A stretch of 64,000 nt of DNA from contig NZ_CP014141.1 of the NCBI RefSeq assembly GCF_001535545.1, positions 558,001-622,000 on the forward strand, read 5' to 3'. Of the stretch, positions 22,266-29,460 are shown one piece after another. Made by a program: the position numbers and the translations under genes. A model generated the notes under the pieces. The model was not told the origin of the DNA, did no database searches, and saw only the letters and a program-made list of their open reading frames with translations. The stretch's first letter is position 1, and each line of letters begins with the position of its first letter. The DNA is from Thermus parvatiensis. GTDB lineage: Bacteria > Deinococcota > Deinococci > Deinococcales > Thermaceae.

Positions 22266-23446
22266 TCGGAAAAGAGGAGATCCGTCGTATCCGCGAACTC
22301 ATCGGCGCCAAGGAGGGGCCCATCCTCTCCCTCTACGTGGACGTCAACCCGGCCAAGCCGGAAAACGCCGGGAAGGCCTACGCTCTCCGGGCCAAGGACG
22401 CCATGAAGGCCCTTAACGTTCCCGAGGACCTTTCGGAAAGGGTCCTCGAGGTCTTGAAAAACCAGGTCCTCGAGGCCAGGACCGCTGTCTTCTTCGCTGG
22501 GGAAGACCTCTTTGAGGTCCTCCTCCTCCAGGTGGAGCTTCCCTTAGTGAATAGCGTCAAAACCGCCTTTCTGGACGAGAAGGCGGGGCGGTACCTGGTG
22601 GACGGGGTCCTGGCCTACTTTGGCGAGCCCTTCCTCCTCCCCCTGGTCTACGCCCTGGACGAGTACGAGCGCTACGGCGTGGTGTACGTGGACCAGGAGA
22701 AGTGGCGGGTCTTTGAGGTCTTCCTGGGGGAGATTGAGGAGGTCCACGACGCCTTCCTGGCCCTGGACACCGAGGCCTGGCGCCGCCTCTCCCTGGACGC
22801 CCCTGGGCGCCGCTTCAACCTGGGCGGGATCTCCCGGGGCGGGGCAGACCAGGACCACTTCGCCAAGCGCCTCGAGGCCTGGGAAGAGCGCTTCTATAAG
22901 GCACTCGCCCACGAGCTGGAGAAGCTCGCCGAGGCCCGGGGCTTCACCCGCCTCGTCCTCATGGGCCCCGAGGAGCACACCAAGCTCTTTCTGGGCCACC
23001 TGCCCAAGCGCCTGAGGGAGCGGGTGGTGGCGGAGCTTCCCTCCCTGCCCCACCCCGGGGCGAGCCCCGGCGAGGTGCTGAAGCGCCTGGAGCCGGTCCT
23101 GGAAGAGGTGGAGCGCCAGGAGGAGGTCAGGCTCCTGGAGCGGCTGGAGGAGGCCTACCCCAGGGTCGCCTTCGGTCCCGAGGTCCTCGCCCGGGTCCAG
23201 GAGGGCCGGGTGGAGGTCTGGGTCCTGCCCTGGCACCTGGAGCAGGAGGTCTACCTCTGCCAGGACTTCGCCTTCGCCGACGAGGCCCAGGCCTTGGCCT
23301 ACTGCGAAAGCCCCGAGAAGAAACCCCTCGCCGCGGTGCTCGCGCCCTTGGCCGTGGGCTACGCCACCAAGCTGGAGTTCGTACGCGGCGAGGCCGAAAA
23401 GAGGCTTCTTGAGCGTGGCGGGATGGCCGCGCTCTTGAGGTGGTGA
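22262..23446 (+). CDS. Bacterial eRF1-like (baeRF/VLRF-type) protein, 394 aa
   Basis: The three-part layout follows eRF1/Pelota relatives: an N-terminal alpha/beta domain (GPILSLYVDVNP), a middle RNase-H-like domain with a divergent GGQ-type loop (RGGADQDHFAKRLEAWEERF), and a C-terminal L7Ae-like domain (LVLMGPEEHTKLFLGHLP). Bacterial members of this group (baeRF families) are predicted to act on ribosomes or on peptidyl-tRNA. Here the loop reads GGA where release factors have GGQ, so peptide release activity is doubtful. The start overlaps the preceding gene by four bases, and it sits inside the clpB-hsp20 operon, linking it to protein-damage stress. Exact family unassigned. Confidence 0.65.
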   Translation: MIGKEEIRRIRELIGAKEGPILSLYVDVNPAKPENAGKAYALRAKDAMKALNVPEDLSERVLEVLKNQVLEARTAVFFAGEDLFEVLLLQVELPLVNSVKTAFLDEKAGRYLVDGVLAYFGEPFLLPLVYALDEYERYGVVYVDQEKWRVFEVFLGEIEEVHDAFLALDTEAWRRLSLDAPGRRFNLGGISRGGADQDHFAKRLEAWEERFYKALAHELEKLAEARGFTRLVLMGPEEHTKLFLGHLPKRLRERVVAELPSLPHPGASPGEVLKRLEPVLEEVERQEEVRLLERLEEAYPRVAFGPEVLARVQEGRVEVWVLPWHLEQEVYLCQDFAFADEAQALAYCESPEKKPLAAVLAPLAVGYATKLEFVRGEAEKRLLERGGMAALLRW

Positions 23447-23460
23447 AGGAGGTGATGGGT

Positions 23461-23874
23461 ATGTTGCGGTTTGATCCTTTCCGGGAACTTGAGGAGCTTC
23501 AGGAGCGGTTGGCCCGGGCCTTTGCGCCCCAAGGGCAGGGGCCTAGGGTCTACGCCCCGCCCGTGGACGTGATGGAGGACGCCGAGGGGCTCCACCTCCT
23601 CGTTTACCTCCCCGGGGTGGACCCCGAGAAGGTGGAGGTGGTGGCGGAGGAAGGCGTGCTCTCCGTGAAGGCGGAGCGGCCTCTAGAGAAGCAAGAAGGG
23701 GTGGCCTACCACCGCCTGGAAGGCCCCTACGGCACCTTCGCCCGGAGCTTCAACGTGCCCAGCACCTACGACCTCTCCAAGGTCCAGGCCCGCTTCCGCC
23801 ACGGGGTGCTTCACCTCCTGGTGCCGCGGGCCGAGGCCACGAAGCCCAAGAGGATCCAGGTGCAGGTGGAGTGA
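23461..23874 (+). CDS. Small heat-shock protein Hsp20, 137 aa
   Basis: The alpha-crystallin domain covers residues ~35-125 (PPVDVMEDAEGLHLLVYLPG, then FARSFNVPSTYDLSKVQARF, HGVLHLLVPR). An N-terminal amphipathic stretch FRELEELQERLARAFA precedes it. The C-terminal IxI/V motif is seen as RIQVQVE. It forms oligomers that hold unfolding proteins for DnaK/ClpB. ATG 23461 is preferred over ATG 23455, which lies too close to the AAGGAGG at 23447. Fourth gene of the clpB operon. Confidence 0.9.
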   Translation: MLRFDPFRELEELQERLARAFAPQGQGPRVYAPPVDVMEDAEGLHLLVYLPGVDPEKVEVVAEEGVLSVKAERPLEKQEGVAYHRLEGPYGTFARSFNVPSTYDLSKVQARFRHGVLHLLVPRAEATKPKRIQVQVE

Positions 23875-23886
23875 GGAGGTGAGCCT

Positions 23887-24573
23887 ATGCGGCGCACGGT
23901 AAGGTACATCCTCGCCACTTCCAACCCCATGGGCGACCTCGAGGCCCTGGAGAAGTTCGTGCGCATCGCCCCCGACACCGGGGCGGACGCCATCGCCCTC
24001 ATCGGCAACCTGATGCCCAAGACCGCCAAGAGCCGGGACTACGCCGCCTTCTTCCGCATCCTTTCCGAGGCCCACCTGCCCACCGCCTACATCCCCGGGC
24101 CCCAGGACGCTCCCATCTGGGAGTACCTGCGGGAGGCGGCCAACATTGAGCTGGTGCGGCCCGAGATGCGCAACGTCCACGAAACCTTCACTTTCTGGCG
24201 GGGGCCCTACCTGGTGGCGGGCGTGGGCGGGGAGATCACCGACGAGGGCGAGCCCGAGGAGGAGGAGGCGCTTCGCTACCCCGCCTGGGTCGCCGAGTAC
24301 CACCTCAAGGCCCTTTGGGAGCTCAAGGACTACCCTAAGATTTTCCTCTTCCACACCATGCCCTACCACAAGGGCCTGAACGAGCGGGGCTCCCACGAGG
24401 TGGCCCACCTCGTCAAGACCCACAACCCCCTTCTCGTCCTCGTGGCCGGTAAGGGCCAGAAGCACGAGATCCTCGGGGCGAGCTGGGTGGTGGTGCCCGG
24501 CGACCTCTCGGAGGGCGAGTACAGCCTCCTGGACCTGAAGGCGAGGAAGCTGGAAACCGGGAACGTTCGCTAG
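23887..24573 (+). CDS. Calcineurin-like metallophosphoesterase (TT1561-type), 228 aa
   Basis: The metallophosphoesterase strands are recognisable but modified: ATSNPMGD in place of the first DxH, GNLMPK for GNHE, GPQDAPIW, FHTMPYHKG and a C-terminal GKGQKHE. This matches the Metallophos_3-like group, and I recall the Thermus protein TT1561 of known structure with this sequence. The altered metal ligands leave its activity open. It is the last gene of the clpB operon, followed by a strong terminator. Confidence 0.75.
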   Translation: MRRTVRYILATSNPMGDLEALEKFVRIAPDTGADAIALIGNLMPKTAKSRDYAAFFRILSEAHLPTAYIPGPQDAPIWEYLREAANIELVRPEMRNVHETFTFWRGPYLVAGVGGEITDEGEPEEEEALRYPAWVAEYHLKALWELKDYPKIFLFHTMPYHKGLNERGSHEVAHLVKTHNPLLVLVAGKGQKHEILGASWVVVPGDLSEGEYSLLDLKARKLETGNVR

Positions 24574-24578
24574 GGGAA

Positions 24579-24613
24579 GCCCCGCCCCGGGCTTCCCTGG
24601 GGCGGGGCCTTTA
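24579..24613 (+). terminator. Intrinsic terminator of the clpB operon
   Basis: GCCCCGCCCC (24579-24588) pairs with GGGGCGGGGC (24599-24608), followed by CTTTAAAAA. It is placed six bases after the phosphoesterase stop. Confidence 0.75.
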
Positions 24614-24664
24614 AAAAGCTTTTGGGTAAAATGGAAAGGCAAGCCTAGCTTGCGGGAGGTGAGC

Positions 24665-25093
24665 ATGGACAAGGAAACCCTCATCCAAGGCCTTAACCAG
24701 GACCTGGCCCACGAGTACCAGGCCATCATCCAGTACGTGACCTACGCCGCCACGGTCTCGGGCATCCACCGGGGCGAGCTCAAGGAGTTCTTCCTGGCGG
24801 AGATCCAGGACGAGCTCCGCCACGCCCAGTTCCTGGCGGACAAGATCGCCGCCCTGGGCGGGAAGCCCACCACGCAGCCCGCCCCCGTGCCCGAGGCCGC
24901 CACGCCCCGGGCCATGCTGGAGGCGGTGCTCCAGGCGGAGAAGGAGACCATCGCCCGCTACGTGGAAAGGATGAAGCAGGCCGAGGCCTTCGGGGACTAC
25001 GGCCTCGCCAACGACCTCCAGGAGATCATCTCCGAGGAAACGAGGCACAAGGAAGAAACGGAGAAACTTTTGAAGGGAACCTGGCAGGAATAA
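24665..25093 (+). CDS. Ferritin-like domain protein (bacterioferritin/Dps-like), 142 aa
   Basis: A four-helix di-iron protein by motif: LAHEYQAIIQY in helix A, an ExxH in EIQDELRHAQF (helix B), EKETIARYVERM in helix C and ISEETRHKEETEKLL with a second ExxH-type motif in helix D. A short Pro/Ala linker (PTTQPAPVPEAATP) separates the two helical pairs. It likely oxidises or stores iron. ATG 24665 follows GGGAGGTGAG; a TAAAAT box (24627-24632) upstream may be its -10. It heads a stress/redox operon that runs to 26866. Confidence 0.8.
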   Translation: MDKETLIQGLNQDLAHEYQAIIQYVTYAATVSGIHRGELKEFFLAEIQDELRHAQFLADKIAALGGKPTTQPAPVPEAATPRAMLEAVLQAEKETIARYVERMKQAEAFGDYGLANDLQEIISEETRHKEETEKLLKGTWQE

Positions 25094-25104
25094 GGAGGCA
25101 GGCC

Positions 25105-25779
25105 ATGCGCTTCCCGGAGCTTGCCCGTCGCTTCCTGGAACTGGAGCCCAAGCTGGCCGAGGGCCCGGAGAAGGAAGCCCTTTCCCTCCTCCACGCCATG
25201 CTCCAGGAGCTCTGGCGGGAAGTGGGGGCAAGGCCCGGTGAGCGGGAGGGCCTCGAGGCGCTCCGCAACCTCTACAAGAGGGCCCCCAAGATGGAGGCCC
25301 CCCGCGTGGCCCCGGGCCTCAGCGTGGGGGAAAGGGCCCCGGACTTTGCCCTGCCGGATGCCCAGGGCAACCCCGTGCGCCTCTCCGATTTCCGGGGCCG
25401 GCCCGTGGTCCTGGTCTTCTACCCCCTGGACTGGAGCCCGGGGTGCAGCCAACAGCTGGACCTCTACCAGGCCGAGCTTCCGGAGTTTGAGCGCCGAGAC
25501 GCCGTCCTCCTGGGGATCTCCGTGGACTCCATCTACTGCCACGGGGCCTTCGCCTTCGCCCGGGGGCTCACCTTCCCCCTCCTCGCCGATTTCCACCCCA
25601 AGGGGGAAGTGGCCCGGCGCTACCGGGTATGGCGGGAGGAGGACGGCTTTAGCGAGCGGGCCCTCTTCGTGGTGGACCCCGAGGGGATTATTCGCTACGC
25701 TCACGTCTCCCCCTATCTCCACCACATTCCCCCCATTGAGGAGCTCTTCCAGGCCCTGGACGCCCTAAGAAGGGGGTAG
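25105..25779 (+). CDS. Peroxiredoxin (AhpC/TSA family) with N-terminal extension, 224 aa
   Basis: The thioredoxin-fold domain starts near residue 73 (SVGERAPDFALPD). The peroxidatic Cys114 is in FYPLDWSPGCSQQL; a second Cys145 in DSIYCHGAFAF could be the resolving residue. The first ~70 residues are a helical extension not usual in AhpC. It reduces hydroperoxides, probably with electrons from the thioredoxin encoded two genes downstream. The gene lies 12 bases after the ferritin-like gene and four bases before the glutaredoxin-like gene, in one operon. Confidence 0.82.
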   Translation: MRFPELARRFLELEPKLAEGPEKEALSLLHAMLQELWREVGARPGEREGLEALRNLYKRAPKMEAPRVAPGLSVGERAPDFALPDAQGNPVRLSDFRGRPVVLVFYPLDWSPGCSQQLDLYQAELPEFERRDAVLLGISVDSIYCHGAFAFARGLTFPLLADFHPKGEVARRYRVWREEDGFSERALFVVDPEGIIRYAHVSPYLHHIPPIEELFQALDALRRG

Positions 25780-25782
25780 ACC

Positions 25783-26037
25783 ATGGAGCCTGTGGTCCTC
25801 TACGGCACCTCCTGGTGTGCCCAGACCCAGCTTTTGAGGCGCCTGCTGGATCGGCTGGGCGTGCCCTACCGGTACGTGGACCTGGAGACCCACCCCGAGG
25901 TCCACCCCACTCTCCGCTTCCTCACCGGGGGAAGGCTTTCCCACCCCGTGGTCTACGTGGGCGGGGAAGTTCTGGTGGAGCCCACGCCCGCCGAGCTGGA
26001 ACGGGCCCTTTGGCGGAGGGGATACCTGTGGTGGTGA
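25783..26037 (+). CDS. Glutaredoxin-like protein with a single active-site Cys, 84 aa
   Basis: A short thioredoxin-fold protein: VVLYGTSWCAQTQLLRRLLD at the N-terminus and the cis-Pro loop LSHPVVYVGGEVLVEPT. The usual CxxC is CAQT here (Cys12 only), so it would be a monothiol enzyme. Thermus lacks glutathione as far as I know, so the reductant is more likely bacillithiol or thioredoxin; this is an inference. The stop overlaps the thioredoxin start (GTGA), indicating coupling. Confidence 0.75.
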   Translation: MEPVVLYGTSWCAQTQLLRRLLDRLGVPYRYVDLETHPEVHPTLRFLTGGRLSHPVVYVGGEVLVEPTPAELERALWRRGYLWW

Positions 26038-26444
26038 CCTGCCCCAAGTGCGGGGCCAAGAACCGCCTGGGCACCCCTCCGCCCGGGCAGGTGCCGGTGT
26101 GCGGGGCCTGCAAGGCCCCCCTGCCCTGGGTGGTGGAGGCGGACGAGGAGAGCTTCGCCCAGGAGGTGGCGGGGGCGCCTCTGGTGCTGGTGGACTTCTG
26201 GGCCCCCTGGTGCGGTCCCTGCCGCATGGTGGCCCCGGTCCTCGAGGCCCTGGCCCAGGAGTACGCGGGCAGGCTCAAGGTGGTGAAGGTGAACACCGAC
26301 CAAAACCCCTCTCTGGCGGCCCAATACGGGGTGAGGAGCATCCCCACCCTGGTCCTTTTCCAGCGGGGAAACCCCGTGGCCACCTGGGTGGGGGCAAGCC
26401 CCAAGCGGGTGCTGGAGGAGCGGCTCAGGCCCTACCTGGGTTGA
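26034..26444 (+). CDS. Thioredoxin with N-terminal zinc ribbon (Trx2/TrxC type), 136 aa
   Basis: Four cysteines form a zinc ribbon at the N-terminus (C3/C6 in TCPKCG and C23/C26 in VCGACK). A standard thioredoxin domain follows with WCGPC (C60 and C63) and the cis-Pro loop RSIPTLVLF. This layout matches TrxC, which responds to oxidative stress. The start is one of three consecutive GTG codons (26028, 26031, 26034); I chose the last, which overlaps the preceding stop. It probably recycles the peroxiredoxin of the same operon. Confidence 0.87.
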   Translation: MTCPKCGAKNRLGTPPPGQVPVCGACKAPLPWVVEADEESFAQEVAGAPLVLVDFWAPWCGPCRMVAPVLEALAQEYAGRLKVVKVNTDQNPSLAAQYGVRSIPTLVLFQRGNPVATWVGASPKRVLEERLRPYLG

Positions 26445-26455
26445 GGAGGTGAAGC

Positions 26456-26866
26456 ATGTTGGAGAAACTTTGGCCCTTTGGACGCAACCGGGTGCGCAAG
26501 GCCTTTGAAGAAGCGCTGGAAAAGGCCTTCAAGGATGTGGAGGTTTTGGAACCCCTCTCGGAGCTCTCTGAGCACGAGGACCACTACCTCCTGCGGGTGG
26601 AGGTCCCGGGGCTTGGCCCGGAGAACCTGGAGGTGCGCCTGGAGGGGGACCAGCTGGTGATTGAGGGGGAGAAGCGGGAGGAGAAGCGCACCAAGCACCT
26701 CTCCGAGATCGTCTACGGGAGGGTCTACCGGGCCTACCTCCTGCCCAAGGACGCCAAGAAGGAGGGGATCACCGCCCGCCTGGCCAAGGGGGTGCTGGAG
26801 GTGAAGATCCCCCGGGAGAAGCACCCCCCCGAGCCCCCGGTGCGCATCCCTGTGGAGGAGGCCTGA
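26456..26866 (+). CDS. Second small heat-shock protein Hsp20, 136 aa
   Basis: The alpha-crystallin domain spans residues ~35-125 (HEDHYLLRVEVPGLGPENLE, IVYGRVYRAYLLP, AKGVLEVKIPRE), with the C-terminal anchoring motif VRIPV. It differs clearly from the Hsp20 at 23461. The amphipathic N-terminus (RVRKAFEEALEKAFKDV) may direct oligomer formation. RBS GAGGAGG precedes ATG 26456, 11 bases after the thioredoxin stop. Last gene of the redox operon. Confidence 0.9.
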   Translation: MLEKLWPFGRNRVRKAFEEALEKAFKDVEVLEPLSELSEHEDHYLLRVEVPGLGPENLEVRLEGDQLVIEGEKREEKRTKHLSEIVYGRVYRAYLLPKDAKKEGITARLAKGVLEVKIPREKHPPEPPVRIPVEEA

Positions 26867-26904
26867 GCCTAGCCGCGCCTGGCGGGGGCTTAGGCCTCGG
26901 TAAA

Positions 26905-26939
26905 TTGACAGAGAAGCACTCAATAATGTAGAGTGTTCT
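26905..26939 (+). promoter_or_regulatory. Promoter with CIRCE-like operator before the DUF1931 gene
   Basis: TTGACA (26905-26910), 18-base spacer, TAGAGT (26929-26934). Overlapping it at 26913-26939 is GAAGCACTC, nine bases, GAGTGTTCT. The HrcA operator consensus is TTAGCACTC, N9, GAGTGCTAA; the spacing is exact and 13 of 18 consensus bases match. It covers the spacer and -10 box, as repressor sites do. Confidence 0.6.
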
Positions 26940-26955
26940 ATAGGGAGGTATGCCC

Positions 26956-27402
26956 ATGCTGATGAAGGTGGCCGAGTTTGAAAAGCTCTTCCGCCAGGCC
27001 GCGGGCCTGGACGTGGACAAGAGCGACCTCAAGCGGGTTTCCGACTTCCTGCGCAACAAGCTCTACGACCTCCTGGTGGTGGCGGAGCGGAACGCCAAGT
27101 ATAACGGGCGCGACCTGATCTTTGAGCCCGACCTGCCCATCACCAAAGGGCTTCAGGAGACGTTGCAGGAGTTCCGCCGCATGGACACCACCCTGGAACT
27201 CAAGCCCGTGCTGGACGCCCTGGCGGCCCTGCCGCCTTTGGACCTCGAGGTCGCCGAGGACGTGCGGAACCTCCTTCCCGAGCTTGCCGGGGCCCTGGTG
27301 GTGGCCTACGCCCGGGTGCTCAAGGAGCTGGACCCCGCCCTCAAGAACCCCCAGACGGAGCACCATGAACGGGCGGAACGGGTCTTTAACCTCCTCCTCT
27401 AG
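26956..27402 (+). CDS. DUF1931 histone-fold protein, 148 aa
   Basis: This matches the DUF1931 family, whose solved members (Aquifex, and as I recall this Thermus protein) contain two histone folds in one chain, like a pre-made archaeal histone dimer. Helix pattern: MKVAEFEKLFRQAAG, then VSDFLRNKLYDLLVVAERNA for the first half and VAEDVRNLLPELAGALVVAY for the second. DNA or nucleoid binding is plausible but not shown by sequence. ATG 26956 has correct spacing from GGGAGG; ATG 26950 is too close. It heads an operon of membrane proteins under a CIRCE-like site. Confidence 0.8.
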   Translation: MLMKVAEFEKLFRQAAGLDVDKSDLKRVSDFLRNKLYDLLVVAERNAKYNGRDLIFEPDLPITKGLQETLQEFRRMDTTLELKPVLDALAALPPLDLEVAEDVRNLLPELAGALVVAYARVLKELDPALKNPQTEHHERAERVFNLLL

Positions 27403-27403
27403 C

Positions 27404-27823
27404 GTGAGCCAGGCCCTTTTGCTCCAAGCCTACCGGAGGGCCATCCGCCTCGTGTTCAACCTGGTGGTGGTGGCCCTCCTCGTGGGCCTTTTCGTGGGGG
27501 CCTGGCGCACCTTCTTGGAACTCGGCTTCACCTTCACGGAGCCCACGGTGCGCCTGGGGCTCAAGGAGCTCGTGACCAACGTCCTTTCCCTTGTGGTTCT
27601 CCTGGAGCTGGTCCGGGCCTTCGTGGAGTACTTTGAGCTGGAACGGGTGCGCCTGGAGATCCTCCTGGAGATCGGGATCGCCCTGGCCCTGCGGGAGTTT
27701 TTGCTTCTCCTGTATGAGGCCCGGCTTTCCGGTATGGACGTCTTCTTCTGGGGCCTGGGGATCCTGGCCCTGGTGGCCGGGCGCACCCTGGCGGTCCAGT
27801 TCTCCCCAAGGAGGGCAGGATGA
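27404..27823 (+). CDS. PsiE-family membrane protein, 139 aa
   Basis: Four hydrophobic segments (LVFNLVVVALLVGLFVGAW, VTNVLSLVVLLELVRAFVEY, ILLEIGIALALREFLLLLYE, VFFWGLGILALVAGRTLAV) match the PsiE family, named after the E. coli phosphate-starvation gene of unknown function. GTG 27404 starts two bases after the histone-fold gene; an in-frame ATG at 27365, inside the preceding gene, would add 13 residues. The stop overlaps the KhtT-like start by four bases. Confidence 0.75.
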   Translation: MSQALLLQAYRRAIRLVFNLVVVALLVGLFVGAWRTFLELGFTFTEPTVRLGLKELVTNVLSLVVLLELVRAFVEYFELERVRLEILLEIGIALALREFLLLLYEARLSGMDVFFWGLGILALVAGRTLAVQFSPRRAG

Positions 27824-28293
27824 AGGTAGAGGAAGTGGTCCTTCCCGGCGTGGGGCGCAAGTACACGGTCACGGTCAAGAGTGGGGACCGGATCGTCATC
27901 GTCGTCCATCACTCCGGCAAGCGGGAACTCCAGTACTTTGAGGCGGGCGAGGAGGACGAGCCCACCGTGGCCCTGGACCTCACCGATGAGGAGGCCCGGG
28001 AGCTTGGGGCCATCCTGGCCGGGGTTCTCTTCCATCCCGAGGCGGTGGGGGATACCCGGAGCAAGCTGGGGGCTAAGGTGATCGAGTGGGTCAAGATCCT
28101 CCCCGGTTCTAAGCTCGTGGGGAAGAGGGTCGGGGACCTCGCCCTGCCCCCGGGGGCCCACCTCCTCGCGGTGGACCGGCCCGGGGCCCCCCTCATCCCC
28201 CACCCCGGCCCGGACGTGGTCTTAGAGGTGGGGGACACCCTGGTGGTGGCGGGGAGCCGAGAGGCGGTGGAGGCCCTGAAGAGGAGTTTCTGA
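27820..28293 (+). CDS. KhtT-like RCK/TrkA-C regulatory subunit of a K+/H+ antiporter, 157 aa
   Basis: An N-terminal beta-rich domain (VVLPGVGRKYTVTVKSGD) is followed by a TrkA-C domain (GSKLVGKRVGDLALPPGAHLL ... LEVGDTLVVAGSREAVEALK). This pairing with a downstream CPA2 antiporter is the KhtT-KhtU organisation of Bacillus, in which the RCK subunit gates potassium efflux in response to nucleotides and pH. The ATG overlaps the psiE stop, and the TGA overlaps the antiporter ATG, so the three are translationally linked. Confidence 0.85.
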   Translation: MKVEEVVLPGVGRKYTVTVKSGDRIVIVVHHSGKRELQYFEAGEEDEPTVALDLTDEEARELGAILAGVLFHPEAVGDTRSKLGAKVIEWVKILPGSKLVGKRVGDLALPPGAHLLAVDRPGAPLIPHPGPDVVLEVGDTLVVAGSREAVEALKRSF

Positions 28294-29441
28294 TGCACCC
28301 TTCCCTCGAGGCCTTCGCCCTGGCCGCAGGGCTTTTGGCCCTGGGGGCGGCCCTGGTGCACCGCTTCGGTTTCCCTCCCCTCCCCGTCTACCTCCTCACG
28401 GGGCTTGTGGTGGGGGAGAGGCTTCACGTGGAGGACCTGGAGCCCCTCCCCTCCTTGGGGCTTTTGCTCCTCCTCTTCTCCGTGGGGCTGGAGTTCGGCC
28501 CGGACCGGCTTCGGGAGCTTTCGGGGAAGGCCCTGCGGGCGGGGTTTTTTGACGCCCTGGCCCTCCCCCTGGGTTTCCTCCTCGGCCTCCTCGCCGGGCT
28601 GGACCTGAGGGGGGCCCTCCTCCTCGCCGGGGTGATCTACATCAGCTCCAGCGCCGTCATCGTCAAGCTCATCATTGACCTGCGCCGCGCCGCCAACCCC
28701 GAAAGCGAGGTGGTCCTCGGGGTCTTGGTCCTGGAGGACCTGGTCATCGCCCTCCTCCTTGCCCTCCTGGGCGTTCAGGGGCCCGTGGGCTTCCTCGGGG
28801 GGGTGGCCCTGGTCCTCGCCTACTTCCTCTTCGCCCGCTTCCTGGGCCCGAGGCTCGTCCGCTTCATGGAGGGGCTTTCCGACGAGCTGGTCCTCCTCCT
28901 CGGGGCCGCCTTCACCGCGGGCACCGCCCTCCTCTTCCACGCCGTGGGGGCCTCGGAGGGGGTGGGGGCCTTCCTCTCCGGGGTCATCGCCGCGGGGCTT
29001 GGCCTCAGGGAGAGGCTTGAGCACCTCTTCGGGCCAGTGCGGGACCTGGGGGTGGCCCTCTTCTTCCTCGTGGTGGGGGCGGAGGCCTTAGGCCTCCTTC
29101 GGGGGCTTACCCCTTGGGCGGTGGGGCTTGTCCTCCTGGGCCTCCTTCTCAAGCTCCCCCTGAACCACCTGGGCGGGGCGAGGGCGGGCCTCGGCCGGAA
29201 GCGGCGGCTCTACAGCGCCCTCTACCTCGTGCCCCGGGGCGAGTTCAACTTGGTGCTTGGGGCCTTGGCCTTAGGCCAGGGCTACCCCCTGGTGGCCCAG
29301 GTGGCCGTGCTTCTGGTTCTGGTCTCCATCCCTCTTGGGGCCCTCCTCATCCGCTTCGCCCCCGAGATCGCCCAGGCCCTCTACCCGGAGGAGCACCCCA
29401 AGAAGAGGGCCAAGCGGGCTGAGGAAAGCCCCGTAGAATAA
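28293..29441 (+). CDS. KhtU/KefB-type CPA2 cation:proton antiporter, 382 aa
   Basis: About twelve membrane helices, with the CPA2 signature SVGLEFGPDRL near the third, the unwound-helix region ISSSAVIVKLI and the conserved acidic residue in VLVLEDLVIALLLALLG. The charged C-terminal tail (HPKKRAKRAEESPVE) is short and lacks a TrkA-N domain; regulation is instead provided by the separate KhtT-like protein encoded immediately upstream. It exchanges potassium (or sodium) for protons across the cytoplasmic membrane. Starts at ATG 28293, sharing bases with the previous stop. Confidence 0.87.
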   Translation: MHPSLEAFALAAGLLALGAALVHRFGFPPLPVYLLTGLVVGERLHVEDLEPLPSLGLLLLLFSVGLEFGPDRLRELSGKALRAGFFDALALPLGFLLGLLAGLDLRGALLLAGVIYISSSAVIVKLIIDLRRAANPESEVVLGVLVLEDLVIALLLALLGVQGPVGFLGGVALVLAYFLFARFLGPRLVRFMEGLSDELVLLLGAAFTAGTALLFHAVGASEGVGAFLSGVIAAGLGLRERLEHLFGPVRDLGVALFFLVVGAEALGLLRGLTPWAVGLVLLGLLLKLPLNHLGGARAGLGRKRRLYSALYLVPRGEFNLVLGALALGQGYPLVAQVAVLLVLVSIPLGALLIRFAPEIAQALYPEEHPKKRAKRAEESPVE

Positions 29442-29460
29442 CGTTTGCCGGAGGTGGCGT

